DNA of 64,000 bases from Panulirus ornatus (lineage: Eukaryota > Arthropoda > Malacostraca > Decapoda > Palinuridae). The translations under genes were made by a program, and so were the position numbers. Each line of letters begins with the position of its first letter. Positions within the stretch are counted from its first letter, which is position 1. Location of the stretch: positions 15,781,063 to 15,845,062 of the forward strand of contig NC_092255.1 of assembly GCF_036320965.1 (NCBI RefSeq). Reading direction: 5' to 3'. The notes beneath the pieces are model-generated. The model ran no database searches. It saw nothing but the letters and a program-made list of their open reading frames with translations, and had not been told where the DNA came from. Positions 49,970 through 59,980 of this stretch are shown here, piece after piece.

Positions 49970-50720
49970 ATTATGGTGATAATCAGTGCTCATGCACCTT
50001 GCCACGAGAAGACTGAGGAAGAAATGCAAGTGTTTTAGAAGGGGCTGAGTGAGTGTGTCAGCAGTTCAGATGTGAGATTGTGTATTAGTGATGAGTGATT
50101 TGAACACAAAAATAGGTAGTGTGTCAACTGAAGGTGTAATTGGGAGGCACGCAGTATTCAGTGATATAAATGGATATGGTGAACAGTTGGTGGAGTTATC
50201 ACTGAAAAAGGACTGGAGATTAGGAATACCTTGTTTCATAGGAGAGCCATGTGAGTTAGTAGCAAAGCTGGTACATGGGCATTACTGGATTATGTATTAA
50301 CTGAGATTTGCACAGCAGAGAGACTCTTGGATGTGAATGTGCTGAAAAGAACAGTTGGTGGGATGTCTGAGCAGTACTTGGTGGGAACTTTCAGTAAAGA
50401 AGTGATATTGTTGAGATGAGAGCTGTGAAAGTAACTGAGCTTGGAAAAGAAGCTTGTGTGAAGATATACTAGAGAGATTCAGTGTGGAATGGCAAAAGGT
50501 GGAAGTCAATGGTGACAGGGTAGTGGCAGGAATTCAGGGAAACAGTGCTGACACATGTGAGAGAAGTATGTAGCATGTGGAAGGTGGCAAAAGGGCACAT
50601 GTGAAAGGAAAATGAATGGTGGGATGAAGAGGTTAAGTTGCCGATGAAGGTGATAAGAGACATGTGTGGGCAGTGCTTACAAGGATGGAGTGAGTGATTT
50701 GGAGATGTACAAAAGAAAGC
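49970..50720 (+). mobile_element. Old LINE relic (endonuclease to pre-RT region)
   Basis: Diverged match to 56360-57230. ATTAGTGATGAGTGATTTGAACAC corresponds to ATAGTGATGGGTGATTTGAATGC (GDLN region); GGTGAACAGTTGGTGGAGTT to GGTGAAGAGCTTGTAGATTT; ATGTCTGAGCAGTACTTGGT to ATGTCTGATCATTATCTTGT (SDH lost). Many indels; clearly an older insertion than its neighbours. Confidence 0.75.
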
Positions 50721-50837
50721 AGCAGCAGTGAGAAGTTCTTTGACAACATACTGCCATTGGTACAGCCTCACCAAAGGTAACTTTTCACTCTTGCGGTAAT
50801 CTTAAGCAGATGTAATCTGGTAACACCAACTATGTAT

Positions 50838-51068
50838 ACTTATATCTTGTATACATGCTTGCCGTTTCCTACATGGATAGGGTAGCATCGGGGACAGGTG
50901 ACTGAGCCTTGGGGGGAAGGGGTCCTTTCCTGATTCCTTGCTCTGTTCCTTATTTTGGAAAGTAATACAGAAGGGGAAGATTTCCAGTCCCCCAGTTCCT
51001 CCCCTTTTAGTCACCTTTTATAACATGGAGGGGATATGTGGGCAGTATTCTTTATCCCCTATCCCCAG
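50838..51068 (-). mobile_element. Old SIDE relic
   Basis: GCTTGCCGTTTCCTACATGG, GGTGACTGAGCCTTGG, TTCCTTATTTTGGAAAGTAA, CCCCTTTTAGTCACCTTTTA and CCCCTATCCCCAGG in order on the minus strand. Confidence 0.75.
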
Positions 51069-51245
51069 GTAAACCATGGGCAGGTCAGTGGGGCCTGGAT
51101 GTGGATAGGGAGCTGTGATTTTGGTGCTTACACATGACAGCTTGAGAATGGATGTGAGAGAATGTGGCCTTTCTTCGTCTGTTTCTGGCGCTACCTTGCT
51201 GATGCAAATAGCAGCGATCAAGTGTGAAAGGGAAAGTGAATATAT
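51069..51245 (+). mobile_element. LINE 3' UTR relic
   Basis: GTGGGGCCTGGATGTGGATA, ACACATGACAGCTTGAGAAT, TCGTCTGTTTCTGGCGCTAC and GCAGCGATCAAGTG follow the LINE 3' UTR order, with an internal deletion. Confidence 0.7.
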
Positions 51246-51378
51246 ATTTATGCTTTTAGTAGTTTTAAATGTATGTATTTATACATTATGGTGAGGTCCC
51301 TATGAGAAAACCTGTCAAATGTTTAGTGTTTCATATGGTGATGTCTTATGCTCTCTGTTTTTATATGTTGTATCTTTA

Positions 51379-51586
51379 AGTATTCCCTGCGTGTCGTAGA
51401 AGGCGACTAAAAGGGAAGGGAGCTGGTGGCTGGAAATCCTCACCTCTCGTTTTTTTTTTCTTAATTTTCCAAAAGAAGGAACAGAGAAGGGGGCAAGGTG
51501 AGGATATTCCTTCAAAAGCCCAGTATTCTGTTCTCAACACTACCTCGCTAACGCGGGAAATAACGAAGAGTTTGAAAGAAAGAAAG

Positions 51587-51588
<2 letters not shown>
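51379..51588 (+). mobile_element. SIDE copy H (head-truncated)
   Basis: Starts at TATTCCCTGCGTGTCGTAGA, missing the first ~35 bases, and ends GTTTGAAAGAAAGAAAGAAA with (AT)n. Confidence 0.82.
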
Positions 51589-51643
<55 letters not shown>

Positions 51644-51667
51644 TTTATATATATATATATATATATA
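51589..51667. repeat. (TA)n array with an AAGTT interruption
   Basis: TA array joining SIDE copy H to LINE copy 5. Confidence 0.95.
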
Positions 51668-53374
51668 AGGTATAAGTTTGTTGAGTATTCCTGGTAAATT
51701 ATATGGGAGGGTATTGATTGAGAGGGTGAAGGTATGTACAGAGCATCAGATTTTGGAAGAGCAGTGTGGTTTCAGAAGTGGTAGAGGATGTGTGGAGCAG
51801 GTGTTTGCATTGAAGAATGTATGTGAGAAATACTTAGAAAAGCAAATGGATTTGTATGTAGCATTTATGGATCTGGAGAAGGCAAATGATAGAGTTGATA
51901 GAGATGCTCTGTGGAAGGTATTAAGAATATATGGTGTGGGAGGCAAGTTGTTAGAAGCAGTGAAAAGTTTTTATCGAGGATGTAAGGCATGTGTACATGT
52001 AGGAAGAGAGGAAAGTGATTGGTTCTCAGTGAATATTGGTTTGCGGCAGGGGTGTGTGATGTCTCCATGGTTGTTTAATTTGTTTATGGATGGGGTTGTT
52101 AGGGAGGTGAATGCAAGAGTTTTGGAAAGAGGGGCAAGTATGCAGTCTGTTGTGGATGAGAGAGCTAGGGAAGTGAGTCAGTTGTTGTTCACTGATGATA
52201 CAGCTCTGGTGGCAGATTCGGTTGAGAAACTGCAGAAGCTGGGAGTAAATTTGAATAAGAACAAGGTTATTAGGTACAGTAGGGTTGAGGGTCAAGTCAA
52301 TTGGGAGGCAAGTTTGAATGGAGAGAAACTGGAGGAAGTGAAGTGTTTTAGATATCTGGGAGTGGATTTGACAGCGGATGGAACCATGGAAGTGGAAGCG
52401 AATCATAGGGTGGGGGAGGGGGCGAAAGTTTTGGGAGCGTTGAAAAATGTGTGGAAGTCGAGAACGTTATCTTGGAAAATGAAAAATGGGTATGTTTGAT
52501 GGAATAGTGGTTCCAACAATGTTATATGGTTGCGAGGCGTGGGCTATAGATAAAGTTGTGCGGAGGAGGGTGAATGTGCCGGAAATGAGATGTTTGAGGA
52601 CAATATGTGGTGTGAGGTGGTTTGATCAAGTAAGTAATGAATGGGTAAGAGAGATGTGTGGTAATGAAAAGAGTGTGGTTGAGAGAGCAGAAGAGGGTGT
52701 TTTGAAATGGTTTGGTCACATGGAGAGAATGAGTGAGGAAAGATTGACCAAGAGGATATATGTGTCAGTGGTGGAGGGAACGATGAGAAGTGGGAGACCA
52801 AATTGAAGGTGGAAAGATGGAGTGAAAAAGATTTTGAGTGATCGGGGCCTGAACATGCAGGAGGGTGAAAGGCGGGCAAGAAATAGAGTGAACTGGAACA
52901 ATGTGGCATACTGGGGTCGACGTGCTGTCAATGGACTAGACCAGGGCATGTGAAGCGTCTGGGGTAAACCATGGAAAGTTCTGTGGGGCCTGGATGTGGA
53001 AAGGGAGCTGTGGTTTCGGTGCATCATTACACGACAGCTAGAGACTGAGTGTGAACGAATGGGGCCTTTGTTGTCTTTTCCCAGCGCTACCTCGCAAACA
53101 TGAGGGGGGAGGGGGCTGTTATTTTATATGTGGCGAGGTTGCGATGAGAATGAATAAAGGCAGACAGTATGAATTATGTACATGTGTATATATGTACATG
53201 TCTATGTGTATATATATATGTATGTATACGTTAAGATATATAGGTATGTATATTTGCGTGTGTGGACGTATGTATATACATGTGTATGGGGGTGGGTTGG
53301 ACCATTTCTTTCGTCTGTTTCCTTGCGCTACCTCGCAAACGCGGGAGACAGCGACAAAGCAAAATAAAAAATAA

Positions 53375-53379
<5 letters not shown>
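51668..53379 (+). mobile_element. RTE-like LINE copy 5, 5'-truncated
   Basis: Starts within the RT at GGTATAAGTTTGTTGAGTATTC (SLLSIPGK) directly after (TA)n and runs through the C-terminal domain and a full-length 3' UTR to GCGACAAAGCAAAATAAAAA, then (AT)n. Confidence 0.9.
51678..52806 (+). pseudogene. LINE copy 5 RT and C-terminal domain, frameshifted
   Basis: The first frame (to 52499) has QCGFRSGRGCVEQ, AFMDLEKANDRVD (motif A KAYD now KAND), an intact LRQGCVMSPWLFN motif B, and LLFTDDTALVADS (FADD changed to FTDD). About 45 bp after FTDD are deleted in frame (VTEFGKVCERRK is missing). A frameshift near 52490 moves the C-terminus to the frame 52486-52806 (YGCEAWAIDKVV, WFGHMERMSEERL), ending at an early stop. 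Confidence 0.87.

Positions 53380-53436
<57 letters not shown>
53380..53436. repeat. (TA)n between LINE copy 5 and a PLE end
   Basis: 57-bp TA array. Confidence 0.95.
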
Positions 53437-53440
<4 letters not shown>

Positions 53441-53612
53441 AAGGATCACAATTTTGCGCATGATCAAGATATTCCTGAGTCCATGGGGAAAATGAAACAA
53501 GAAAAGTTCCCAAGTGCACTTTCGTGTAATAATCACATCATCAGGGGAGACACAAGAGAGGAATATAACAGTTAGTTGATATACATCGAAGAGACGAAGC
53601 TAGGACCTAGCT
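53437..53612 (-). mobile_element. Solo terminal repeat of a second PLE-type family, with hammerhead
   Basis: A ~176-bp unit with (TA)n on both sides and no coding sequence. Minus strand: CTTGTGTCTCCCCTGATGAT, then CGAAAGTGCACTTGGGAACT, GTTTCATTTTCCCCATGGAC, and GATCATGCGCAAAATTGTGA at the end. The hammerhead at 53508-53548 and the terminal position relative to (TA)n suggest a PLE terminal repeat or a small non-autonomous hammerhead retroelement. It is unrelated in sequence to the PLE copies at 7.4, 15, 18.8 and 34.9 kb. Family assignment is inference. Confidence 0.6.
53508..53548 (-). ncRNA. Hammerhead ribozyme, second family (core intact)
   Basis: Minus strand order: stem I TCCC (53548-53545), core CTGATGA (53544-53538), stem II around GTG...CAC with an AT-rich loop (53537-53524), core GAAA (53523-53520), stem III GT-GC-AC (53519-53514), UU cleavage site (53513-53512), stem I GGGA (53511-53508). 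Stem I pairs TCCC with GGGA perfectly. All conserved core bases are present. Stem II is only three certain pairs with a large loop, so activity is uncertain. Confidence 0.7.

Positions 53613-53646
<34 letters not shown>
53613..53646. repeat. (TA)n between the solo PLE end and LINE copy 6
   Basis: 34-bp TA run with one G. Confidence 0.93.
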
Positions 53647-53664
<18 letters not shown>

Positions 53665-55502
53665 GCTTTGTCGTTGTCTCCCACGTTTGCGAGGTAGCGC
53701 AAGGAAACAGACGAAAGAAATGGCCCAACCCACCCCCATACACATGTATATACATACGTCCACACACGCAAATATACATACCTACACAGCTTTCCATGGT
53801 TTACCCCAGACGCTTCACATGCCTTGATTCAATCCACTGACAGCACGTCAACCCCGGTATACCACATCGCTCCAATTCACTCTATTCCTTGCCCTCCTTT
53901 CATCCTCCTGCATGTTCAGGCCCCGATCACACAAAATCTTTTTCACTCCATCTTTCCACCTCCAATTTGGTCTCCCTCTTCTCCTCGTTCCCTCCACCTC
54001 CGACACATATATCCTCTTGGTCAATCTTTCCTCACTCATTCTCTCCATGTGACCAAACCATTTCAAAACACCCTCTTCTGCTCTCTCAACCACGCTCTTT
54101 TTATTTCCACACATCTCTCTTACCCTTACGTTACTCACTCGATCAAACCACCTCACACCACACATTGTCCTCAAACATCTCATTTCCAGCACATCCATCC
54201 TCCTGCGCACAACTCTATCCGTAGTCCACGCCTCGCAACCATACAACATTGTTGGAACCACTATTCCTTCAAACATACCCATTTTTGCTTTCCGAGATAA
54301 TGTTCTCGACTTCCACACATTCTTCAAGGCTCCCAGAATTTTCGCCCCCTCCCCCTCCCTATGATCCACTTCCGCTTCCATGGTTCCATCCGCTGCCAGA
54401 TCCACTCCCAGATATCTAAAACTCTTCACTTCCTCCAGTTTTTCTCCATTCAAACTCACCTCCCAATTGACTTGACCCTCAACCCTACTGTACCTAATAA
54501 CCTTGCTCTTATTCACATTTACTCTTAACTTTCTTCTTTCACACACTTTACCAAACTTAGTCACCAGCTTCTGCAGTTTCTCACATGAATCAGCCACCAG
54601 CGCTGTATCATCAGCGAACAACAACTGACCCACTTCCCAAGCTCTCTCATCCCCAACAGACTTCATACTTGCCCCTCTTTCCAAAACTCTTGCATTCACC
54701 TCCCTAACAACCCCATCCATAAACAAATTAAACAACCATGGAGATATCACACACCCCTGCCACAAACCTACATTCACTGAGAACCAATCACTTTCCTCTG
54801 TTCCTACACGTACACATGCCTTACATCCTCGATAAAAACTTTTCACTGCTTCTAACAACTTGCCTCCCACACCATATATTCTTAATACCTTCCACAGAGC
54901 ATCTCTATCAACTCTATCATATGCCTTCTCCAGATCCATAAATGCTACATACAAATCCATTTGCTTTTCTAAGTATTTCTCACATACATTCTTCAAAGCA
55001 AACACCTGATCCACACATCCTCTACCACTTCTGAAACCACACTGCTCTTCCCCAATCTGATGCTCTGTACATGCCTTCACCCTCTCAATCAATACCCTCC
55101 CATATAATTTGCCAGGAATACTCAACAAACTTATACCTCTGTAATTTGAGCACTCACTCTTATCCCCTTTGCCTTTGTACAATGGCACTATGCACGCATT
55201 CCGCCAATCCTCAGGCACCTCACCATGAGTCATACATACATTAAATAACCTTACCAACCAGTCAACAATACAGTCACCCCCTTTTTTAATAAATTCCACT
55301 GCAATACCATCCAAACCTGCTGCCTTGCCGGCTTTCATCTTCCGCAAAGCTTTTACTACCTCTTCTCTGTTTACCAAATCATTTTCCCTAACCCTCGCAC
55401 TTTGCACACCACCTCAACCAAAACACCCTATATCTGCCACTCTATCATCAAACACATTCAACAAACCTTCAAAATACTCACTCCATCTCCTTCTCACATC
55501 AC

Positions 55503-55505
<3 letters not shown>
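53647..55505 (-). mobile_element. RTE-like LINE copy 6, 5'-truncated, minus strand
   Basis: From the (TA)n at 55506 the minus strand reads the end of the linker region, the full RT and C-terminus, and a shortened 3' UTR (the same internal deletion as copy 4), to the GCGACAAAGCAAAAAA tail next to (TA)n. Best-preserved RT in the window. Confidence 0.9.
53848..55407 (-). CDS. LINE reverse transcriptase, 519 residues, uninterrupted
   Basis: RNA-directed DNA polymerase that would make cDNA of the LINE by target-primed reverse transcription. RT blocks in order (residue numbers counted from the GTG codon at 55407, the first codon after the upstream stop): GKAAGLDG at 27-34, SNYRGISLLSIPGK at 87-100, QCGFRSGRG at 122-130, motif A AFMDLEKAYD at 155-164, motif B GLWQGCVISPWLFN at 214-227, catalytic FADD at 264-267, then NKSKVIRYSR, YLGVDLAADG and the C-terminal YGCEAW, RWFDRVSN, WFGHMERM and RPNWRWKDG blocks to the family's normal stop. 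Trp replaces Arg in the LRQG motif. A TGA just upstream (CGA in copy 1) and the (TA)n truncation remove the endonuclease, so it is a fragment despite the open frame. Confidence 0.85.
   Translation of the reverse strand: MQSARVRENDLVNREEVVKALRKMKAGKAAGLDGIAVEFIKKGGDCIVDWLVRLFNVCMTHGEVPEDWRNACIVPLYKGKGDKSECSNYRGISLLSIPGKLYGRVLIERVKACTEHQIGEEQCGFRSGRGCVDQVFALKNVCEKYLEKQMDLYVAFMDLEKAYDRVDRDALWKVLRIYGVGGKLLEAVKSFYRGCKACVRVGTEESDWFSVNVGLWQGCVISPWLFNLFMDGVVREVNARVLERGASMKSVGDERAWEVGQLLFADDTALVADSCEKLQKLVTKFGKVCERRKLRVNVNKSKVIRYSRVEGQVNWEVSLNGEKLEEVKSFRYLGVDLAADGTMEAEVDHREGEGAKILGALKNVWKSRTLSRKAKMGMFEGIVVPTMLYGCEAWTTDRVVRRRMDVLEMRCLRTMCGVRWFDRVSNVRVREMCGNKKSVVERAEEGVLKWFGHMERMSEERLTKRIYVSEVEGTRRRGRPNWRWKDGVKKILCDRGLNMQEDERRARNRVNWSDVVYRG

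Positions 55506-55574
<69 letters not shown>
55506..55574. repeat. (TA)n between LINE copy 6 and SIDE copy I
   Basis: 69-bp TA array. Confidence 0.95.
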
Positions 55575-55578
<4 letters not shown>

Positions 55579-55808
55579 GGGGATAGGGGAGAAAGAATAC
55601 TTCCCACGTATTCCCTGCGTGTCGTAGAAGGCGACTAAAGGGGAGGGAGTGGGGGGCTGGAAATCCTCCCCTCTTTTTTTTTTTTTTTTAATTTTCCAAA
55701 AGAAGGAACAGAGTGGGGCCAGGTGAGGATATTCCAGAAAAGGCCCAGTCCTCTGTTCTTAACGCTACCTCGCTAACGCGGGAAATGGCGAATAGTTTAA
55801 AAGAAAGA

Positions 55809-55817
<9 letters not shown>
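55575..55817 (+). mobile_element. SIDE copy I
   Basis: Full-length unit, TATATATCCCTGGGGATAGG junction at 5', GGCGAATAGTTTAAAAGAAA at 3', followed by (TA)n and then a LINE that begins with the same head sequence. This gives a side-by-side comparison of the SIDE and the LINE 5' end. Confidence 0.9.

Positions 55818-55878
<61 letters not shown>
55818..55878. repeat. (TA)n between SIDE copy I and LINE copy 7
   Basis: 61-bp TA array. Confidence 0.95.
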
Positions 55879-55882
<4 letters not shown>

Positions 55883-55999
55883 GGGGATAGAGGAGAAAGA
55901 ATACTTCCCACGCATTCCTCACATGTCGTAGAAGGCGACTAGAGGGGACGGAAGCAGGGGGCCAGAAATCCTCCCCTCCTTGTATTTCAACTTTCTAAA

Positions 56000-56929
56000 A
56001 TGGGAAACAGAAGAAGGAGTCACATGGGGAGTGCTCATCCTCCTTGTAGGCTCAGATTGGGGTGTCTAAATGTGTGTGGATGTAACCAAGATGTGAAAAA
56101 AGGAGAGATAGGTAGTATGTTTGAGGAAATGAACCTGGATGTTTTGGCTCTGAGTGAATCGAAGCTCAAGGGTAAAGGGGAAGAGTGGTTTGGGATTGTC
56201 TTGGGAGTAAAGTCAGGGGTTAGTGAGAGGACAAGAGCAAGGGAAGGAGTAGCACTACTCCTGAAACAGGAGTTGTGGAAGTATGTGATAGAATGTAAGA
56301 AAGTAAATTCAAGATTAATATGGGTGAAACTGAAAGTTGATGGAGAGAGATTGGTGATTATTGGTGCATATGCACCTGGGCATGAGAAGAAAGATCATGA
56401 GAGGCAAGTGTTTTGGGAGCAGCTGAATGAGTGTGTTAGTGGTTTTGATGCACAAGACCGGGTTATAGTGATGGGTGATTTGAATGCAAAGGTGAGTAAT
56501 GTGGCAGTTGAGGGAATAATTGGTATACATGGGGTGTTCAGTGTTGTAAATGGAAATGGTGAAGAGCTTGTAGATTTATGTGCTGAAAAAGGACTGGTGA
56601 TTGGGAATACCTGGTTTAAAAAGCGAGATATACATGAAGAGCTTGTAGATTTATGTGCTGAAAAAGGACTGGTGATTGGGAATACCTGGTTTAAAAAGCG
56701 AGATATACATAAGTATACGTATGTAAGTAGGAGAGATGGCCAGAGAGCGTTATTGGATTACGTGTTAATTGACAGGCGCGCGAAAGAGAGACATTTGGAT
56801 GTTAATGTGCTGAGAAGTGCAACTGGAGGGATGTCTGATCATTATCTTGTGAAGGCGAAGCTGAAGATTTGTATGGGTTTTCAGAAAAGAAGAGAATGTT
56901 GGGGTGAAGAGGGTGATGAGAGTGAGTGA
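56000..56929 (+). pseudogene. LINE copy 7 endonuclease (AP-type)
   Basis: Endonuclease that nicks target DNA to prime reverse transcription. Motifs in order: LGCLNVCG (metal-binding Asn), LDVLALSESK (catalytic Glu), VIIGAYAPG, VIVMGDLNAKV (Asp and Asn), then a 25-residue in-frame duplication starting EELVDLCAEKGL, DYVLIDRRAK, and MSDHYLVKAK (Asp-His pair). All catalytic motifs are present. The duplication adds residues between GDLN and DYVL and may disturb folding. The frame breaks near 56895 compared with copy 1, ending at 56929. Confidence 0.88.
56561..56710 (+). repeat. 75-bp in-frame tandem duplication inside the LINE endonuclease
   Basis: GAAGAGCTTGTAGATTTATG starts both units (56561 and 56636). 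The units appear identical, and 75 is a multiple of 3. Confidence 0.95.
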
Positions 56930-57161
56930 ACTTGGGAAGGAGACTTGTGTGAGGAAGCACCAGGAGAGACTGAGTACAGAATGGAAATAGATGAGAACAA
57001 AGGAGGTAAGGGTAGTGGGGGAGGAATGGGATGTATTTAGGGAAGCTGTGATGGCTTGCACAAAAGATGCTTGTGGCATGAGAAGCATGGGAGGTGGGTT
57101 GATTAGAAAGGGCAGTGAGTGGTGGGATGAAGAAGTAAGATTATTAGTGAAAGGGAAGTGA

Positions 57162-58941
57162 GTGGCATTTGGACGATTTTTGCAGGGAAAAAATGCAAAT
57201 GAGTGGGAGATGTATAAAAGAAAGAGACAGGAGGTCAAGAGAAAGGTGCAAGAGGTGAAAAAGAGGGCAAATGAGAGTTGGGGTGAGAGAGTATCATTAA
57301 ATTTTAGGGAGAATGAAAAGATGTTCTGGATGGAGGTAAATAAAGTGCGTAAGACAAGGGAGCAAATGGGAACTTCACTGAAGGGGGCTAATGGGGAGGT
57401 GATAACAAATAGTGGTGATGTGAGAAGGAGATGGAGTGAGTATTTTGAAGGTTTGTTGAATGTGTTTCATGATAGAGTGGCAGATATAGGGTGTTTTGGT
57501 GTGCAAAGTGAGAGGGTTAGGGAAAATGATTTGGTAAACAGAGAAGAGGCAGTAAAAGCTTTGCGGAAGATGGAAGCCGGCAAGGCAGCAGGTTTGGATG
57601 GTATTGCAGTGGAATTTATTAAAAAAGGGGGTGACTGTATTGTTGACTGGTTGGTAAGGTTATTTAATGTATGTATGATTCATGGTGAGGTGCCTGAGGA
57701 TTGGCGGAATGCGTGCATAGTGCCATTGTACAAAGGCAAAGGGGATAAGAGTGAGTGCTCAAATTACAGAGGTATAAGTTTGTTGAGTATTCCTGGTAAA
57801 TTATATGGGAGGGTATTGATTGAGAGGGTGAAGGCATGTACAGAGCATCAGACTGTGTGGTTTCAGAAGTGGTAGAGGATGTGTGGATCAGGTGTTTGCT
57901 TTGAAGAATGTATGTGAGAAATACTTAGAAAAGCAAATGGATTTGTATGTAGCATTTATCGATCTGGAGAAGGCATATGATAGAGTTGATAGAGATGCTC
58001 TGTGGAAGGTACTAAGAATATATGGTGTGGGAGGCAAGTTGTTAGAAGCAGTGAAAAGTTTTTATCGAGGATGTAAGGCATGTGTATGTGTAGGAAGAGA
58101 GGAAAGTGACTGGTTCTCAGTGAATGTAGGTTTGCAGCAGGGGTGTGTGATGTCTCCATGGTTGTTTAATTTGTTTATGGATGGGGTTGTTAGGGAGGTG
58201 AATGCAAGAGTTTTGGAAAAAGGGGAAAGTATACAATCTGTTGGGGATGAGAGAGCTTGGGAAGTGAGTCAGTTGTTGTTCGCTGATGATACAGCGCTGG
58301 TGGCTGATTCATGTGAGAAACCGCAAAAGCTAGTGACTGAGTTTGGTAAAGTGTGTGAAAGAAGAAAGTTAAGAGTAAATGTGAATAAGAGCAAGGTTAT
58401 TAGGTACAGTAGGGTTGAGGGTCAAGTCAATTGGGAGGTAAGTTTGAGTGGAGAAAAACTGGAGGAAGTAAAGTGTTTTAGATATCTGGGAGTGGATCTG
58501 GCAGCAGATGGAACCATGGAAGCGGAAGTGAATCATAGGGTGGGGGAGGGGGCGAAAATTCTGGGAGCCTTGAAGAATGTGTGGAAGTTGAGAATGTTAT
58601 CTTGGAAAGCAAAATTGGGTATGTTTGAAGGAATAGTGGTTCCAACAACGATATATGGTTGCGAGGCGTGGGCTATAGATAGAGTTGTGCGGAGGAGGGT
58701 GGATGTGCTGGAAATGAGATGTTTGAGGACAATATGTGGTGTGAGGTGGTGTGATCAAATAAGTAATGAAATGGTGAGAGAAATGTGTGGTAATAAAAAG
58801 AGTGTGGTTGAGAGAGCAGAAGAGGGTGTCTTGAAATGGGTTGGTCACATGGAGAGAATGAATGAGGAAAGATTGACAAAGAGGATATATTTGTCAGAGG
58901 TGGAGGGGACGAGGAGAAGTGGGAGACCAAATTGGAGGTAG
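57162..58941 (+). pseudogene. LINE copy 7 linker and reverse transcriptase, broken by an 11-bp deletion
   Basis: The frame 57162-57875 covers the basic linker (RKRQEVKRKVQEVKKRAN) and RT blocks GKAAGLDGIAVEF and SNYRGISLLSIPGK. An 11-bp loss relative to copies 1, 5 and 6 (GGGAAGAGCAG) near 57863 shifts the frame. RT continues in 57883-58941 with AFIDLEKAYDRVD, GLQQGCVMSPWLFN, LLFADDTALVADS, YLGVDLAADGTM, YGCEAWAIDRVV and RPNWR, then a premature TAG in place of the usual TGG. Motif B has Gln for Arg. Confidence 0.88.
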
Positions 58942-59505
58942 AAAGATGGAGTGAAAAAGATTTTGAGTGATCGGGGCCTGAACATGCAGGAGGGTGAAAG
59001 GCATGCAAGGAATAGAGTGAAGTGGAACGATGTGGTATACCAGGGTCGACGTGATGTCAGTGGATTGAACCAGCGTATGTGAAGCGTCTGGGGTAAACCA
59101 TGGAAACTTCTGTGGGGCCTGGATGTGGAAAGGGAGCTGTGGTTTCAGTGCATTATACATGACAGCTAGAGACTGAGTGTGAATAAATGTGGCCTTTGTT
59201 GTCTTTTCCTAGCGCTACCTTACGCCCATGTGGGGGGAGGGGGTTGTTATTTCATGTGTTGTGGGGTGGCGATAGAAATGAATAAGGGCAGACAGTATAA
59301 ATTATGTACATGTATATATATGTATATGTCTGTGTGTAAATATATATATGTATATACGTTGAGATGTATATGTATGTATAGGTGCGTGTGTGGACGTGTA
59401 TGTATATACATGTGTATGTGGGTGGGTGGGCCATTCTTTCATCTGTTTCCTTACGCTACCTCGCTAACGCAGGAGACAGCAACAGAATATATTAAATAAT
59501 AAGAA

Positions 59506-59514
<9 letters not shown>

Positions 59515-59576
<62 letters not shown>
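59515..59576. repeat. (TA)n between two LINE tails
   Basis: 62-bp TA array between the plus-strand tail of copy 7 and a minus-strand LINE tail. Confidence 0.95.
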
Positions 59577-59580
<4 letters not shown>

Positions 59581-59659
59581 TTATTTATTATACTTTGTCG
59601 CTGTCTCCCGCGTTTGCGAGGTAGCGTAAGGAAACAGATGAAAGAATGGCCCACCCACC

Positions 59660-59662
<3 letters not shown>
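59577..59662 (-). mobile_element. LINE 3' tail fragment
   Basis: TTTGTCGCTGTCTCCCGCGT, GGTAGCGTAAGGAAACAGAT and GGCCCACCCACCCACAT: only the last ~85 bases of the LINE on the minus strand, with (TA)n on both sides. Confidence 0.85.

Positions 59663-59728
<66 letters not shown>
59663..59728. repeat. (TA)n upstream of SIDE copy K
   Basis: 66-bp TA array. Confidence 0.95.
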
Positions 59729-59732
<4 letters not shown>

Positions 59733-59947
59733 GGGGATAGGGGATTAAGAATATTTCCCACGTATTCCCTGCGTGTCGTAGAAGGCGACTAAAAGGGGAG
59801 GGAACGGGGGGCTGGAAATCCTCCCCTCTCGTTTTTTTTTTTAATTTTCCAAAAGAAGGAACAGAGGGGGCCAGGTGAGGATATTCCAAAAAAGGCCCAG
59901 TCCTCTGTTCTTAACGCTACCTCGCTAACGCGGGAACTGGCGAATAG

Positions 59948-59959
<12 letters not shown>
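59729..59959 (+). mobile_element. SIDE copy K
   Basis: Full-length unit from CCCTGGGGATAGGGGATTAA to GGCGAATAGTTTAAAAAAAA, then (AT)n 59960-59980. Confidence 0.87.

Positions 59960-59980
<21 letters not shown>

Larger units (their letters stand above)
55879..59514 (+). mobile_element. RTE-like LINE copy 7, full length (~3.64 kb)
   Basis: Reference copy of the family here. 5' end CCCTGGGGATAGAGGAGAAA directly after (TA)n, ~150-bp 5' UTR, endonuclease, linker, RT, C-terminal domain, ~500-bp 3' UTR and the GCTAACGCAGGAGACAGCAA tail followed by (TA)n. Coding capacity is broken by a few frameshifts and stops, so it is not autonomous now. An internal 75-bp tandem duplication lies at 56561-56710. 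Confidence 0.92.
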
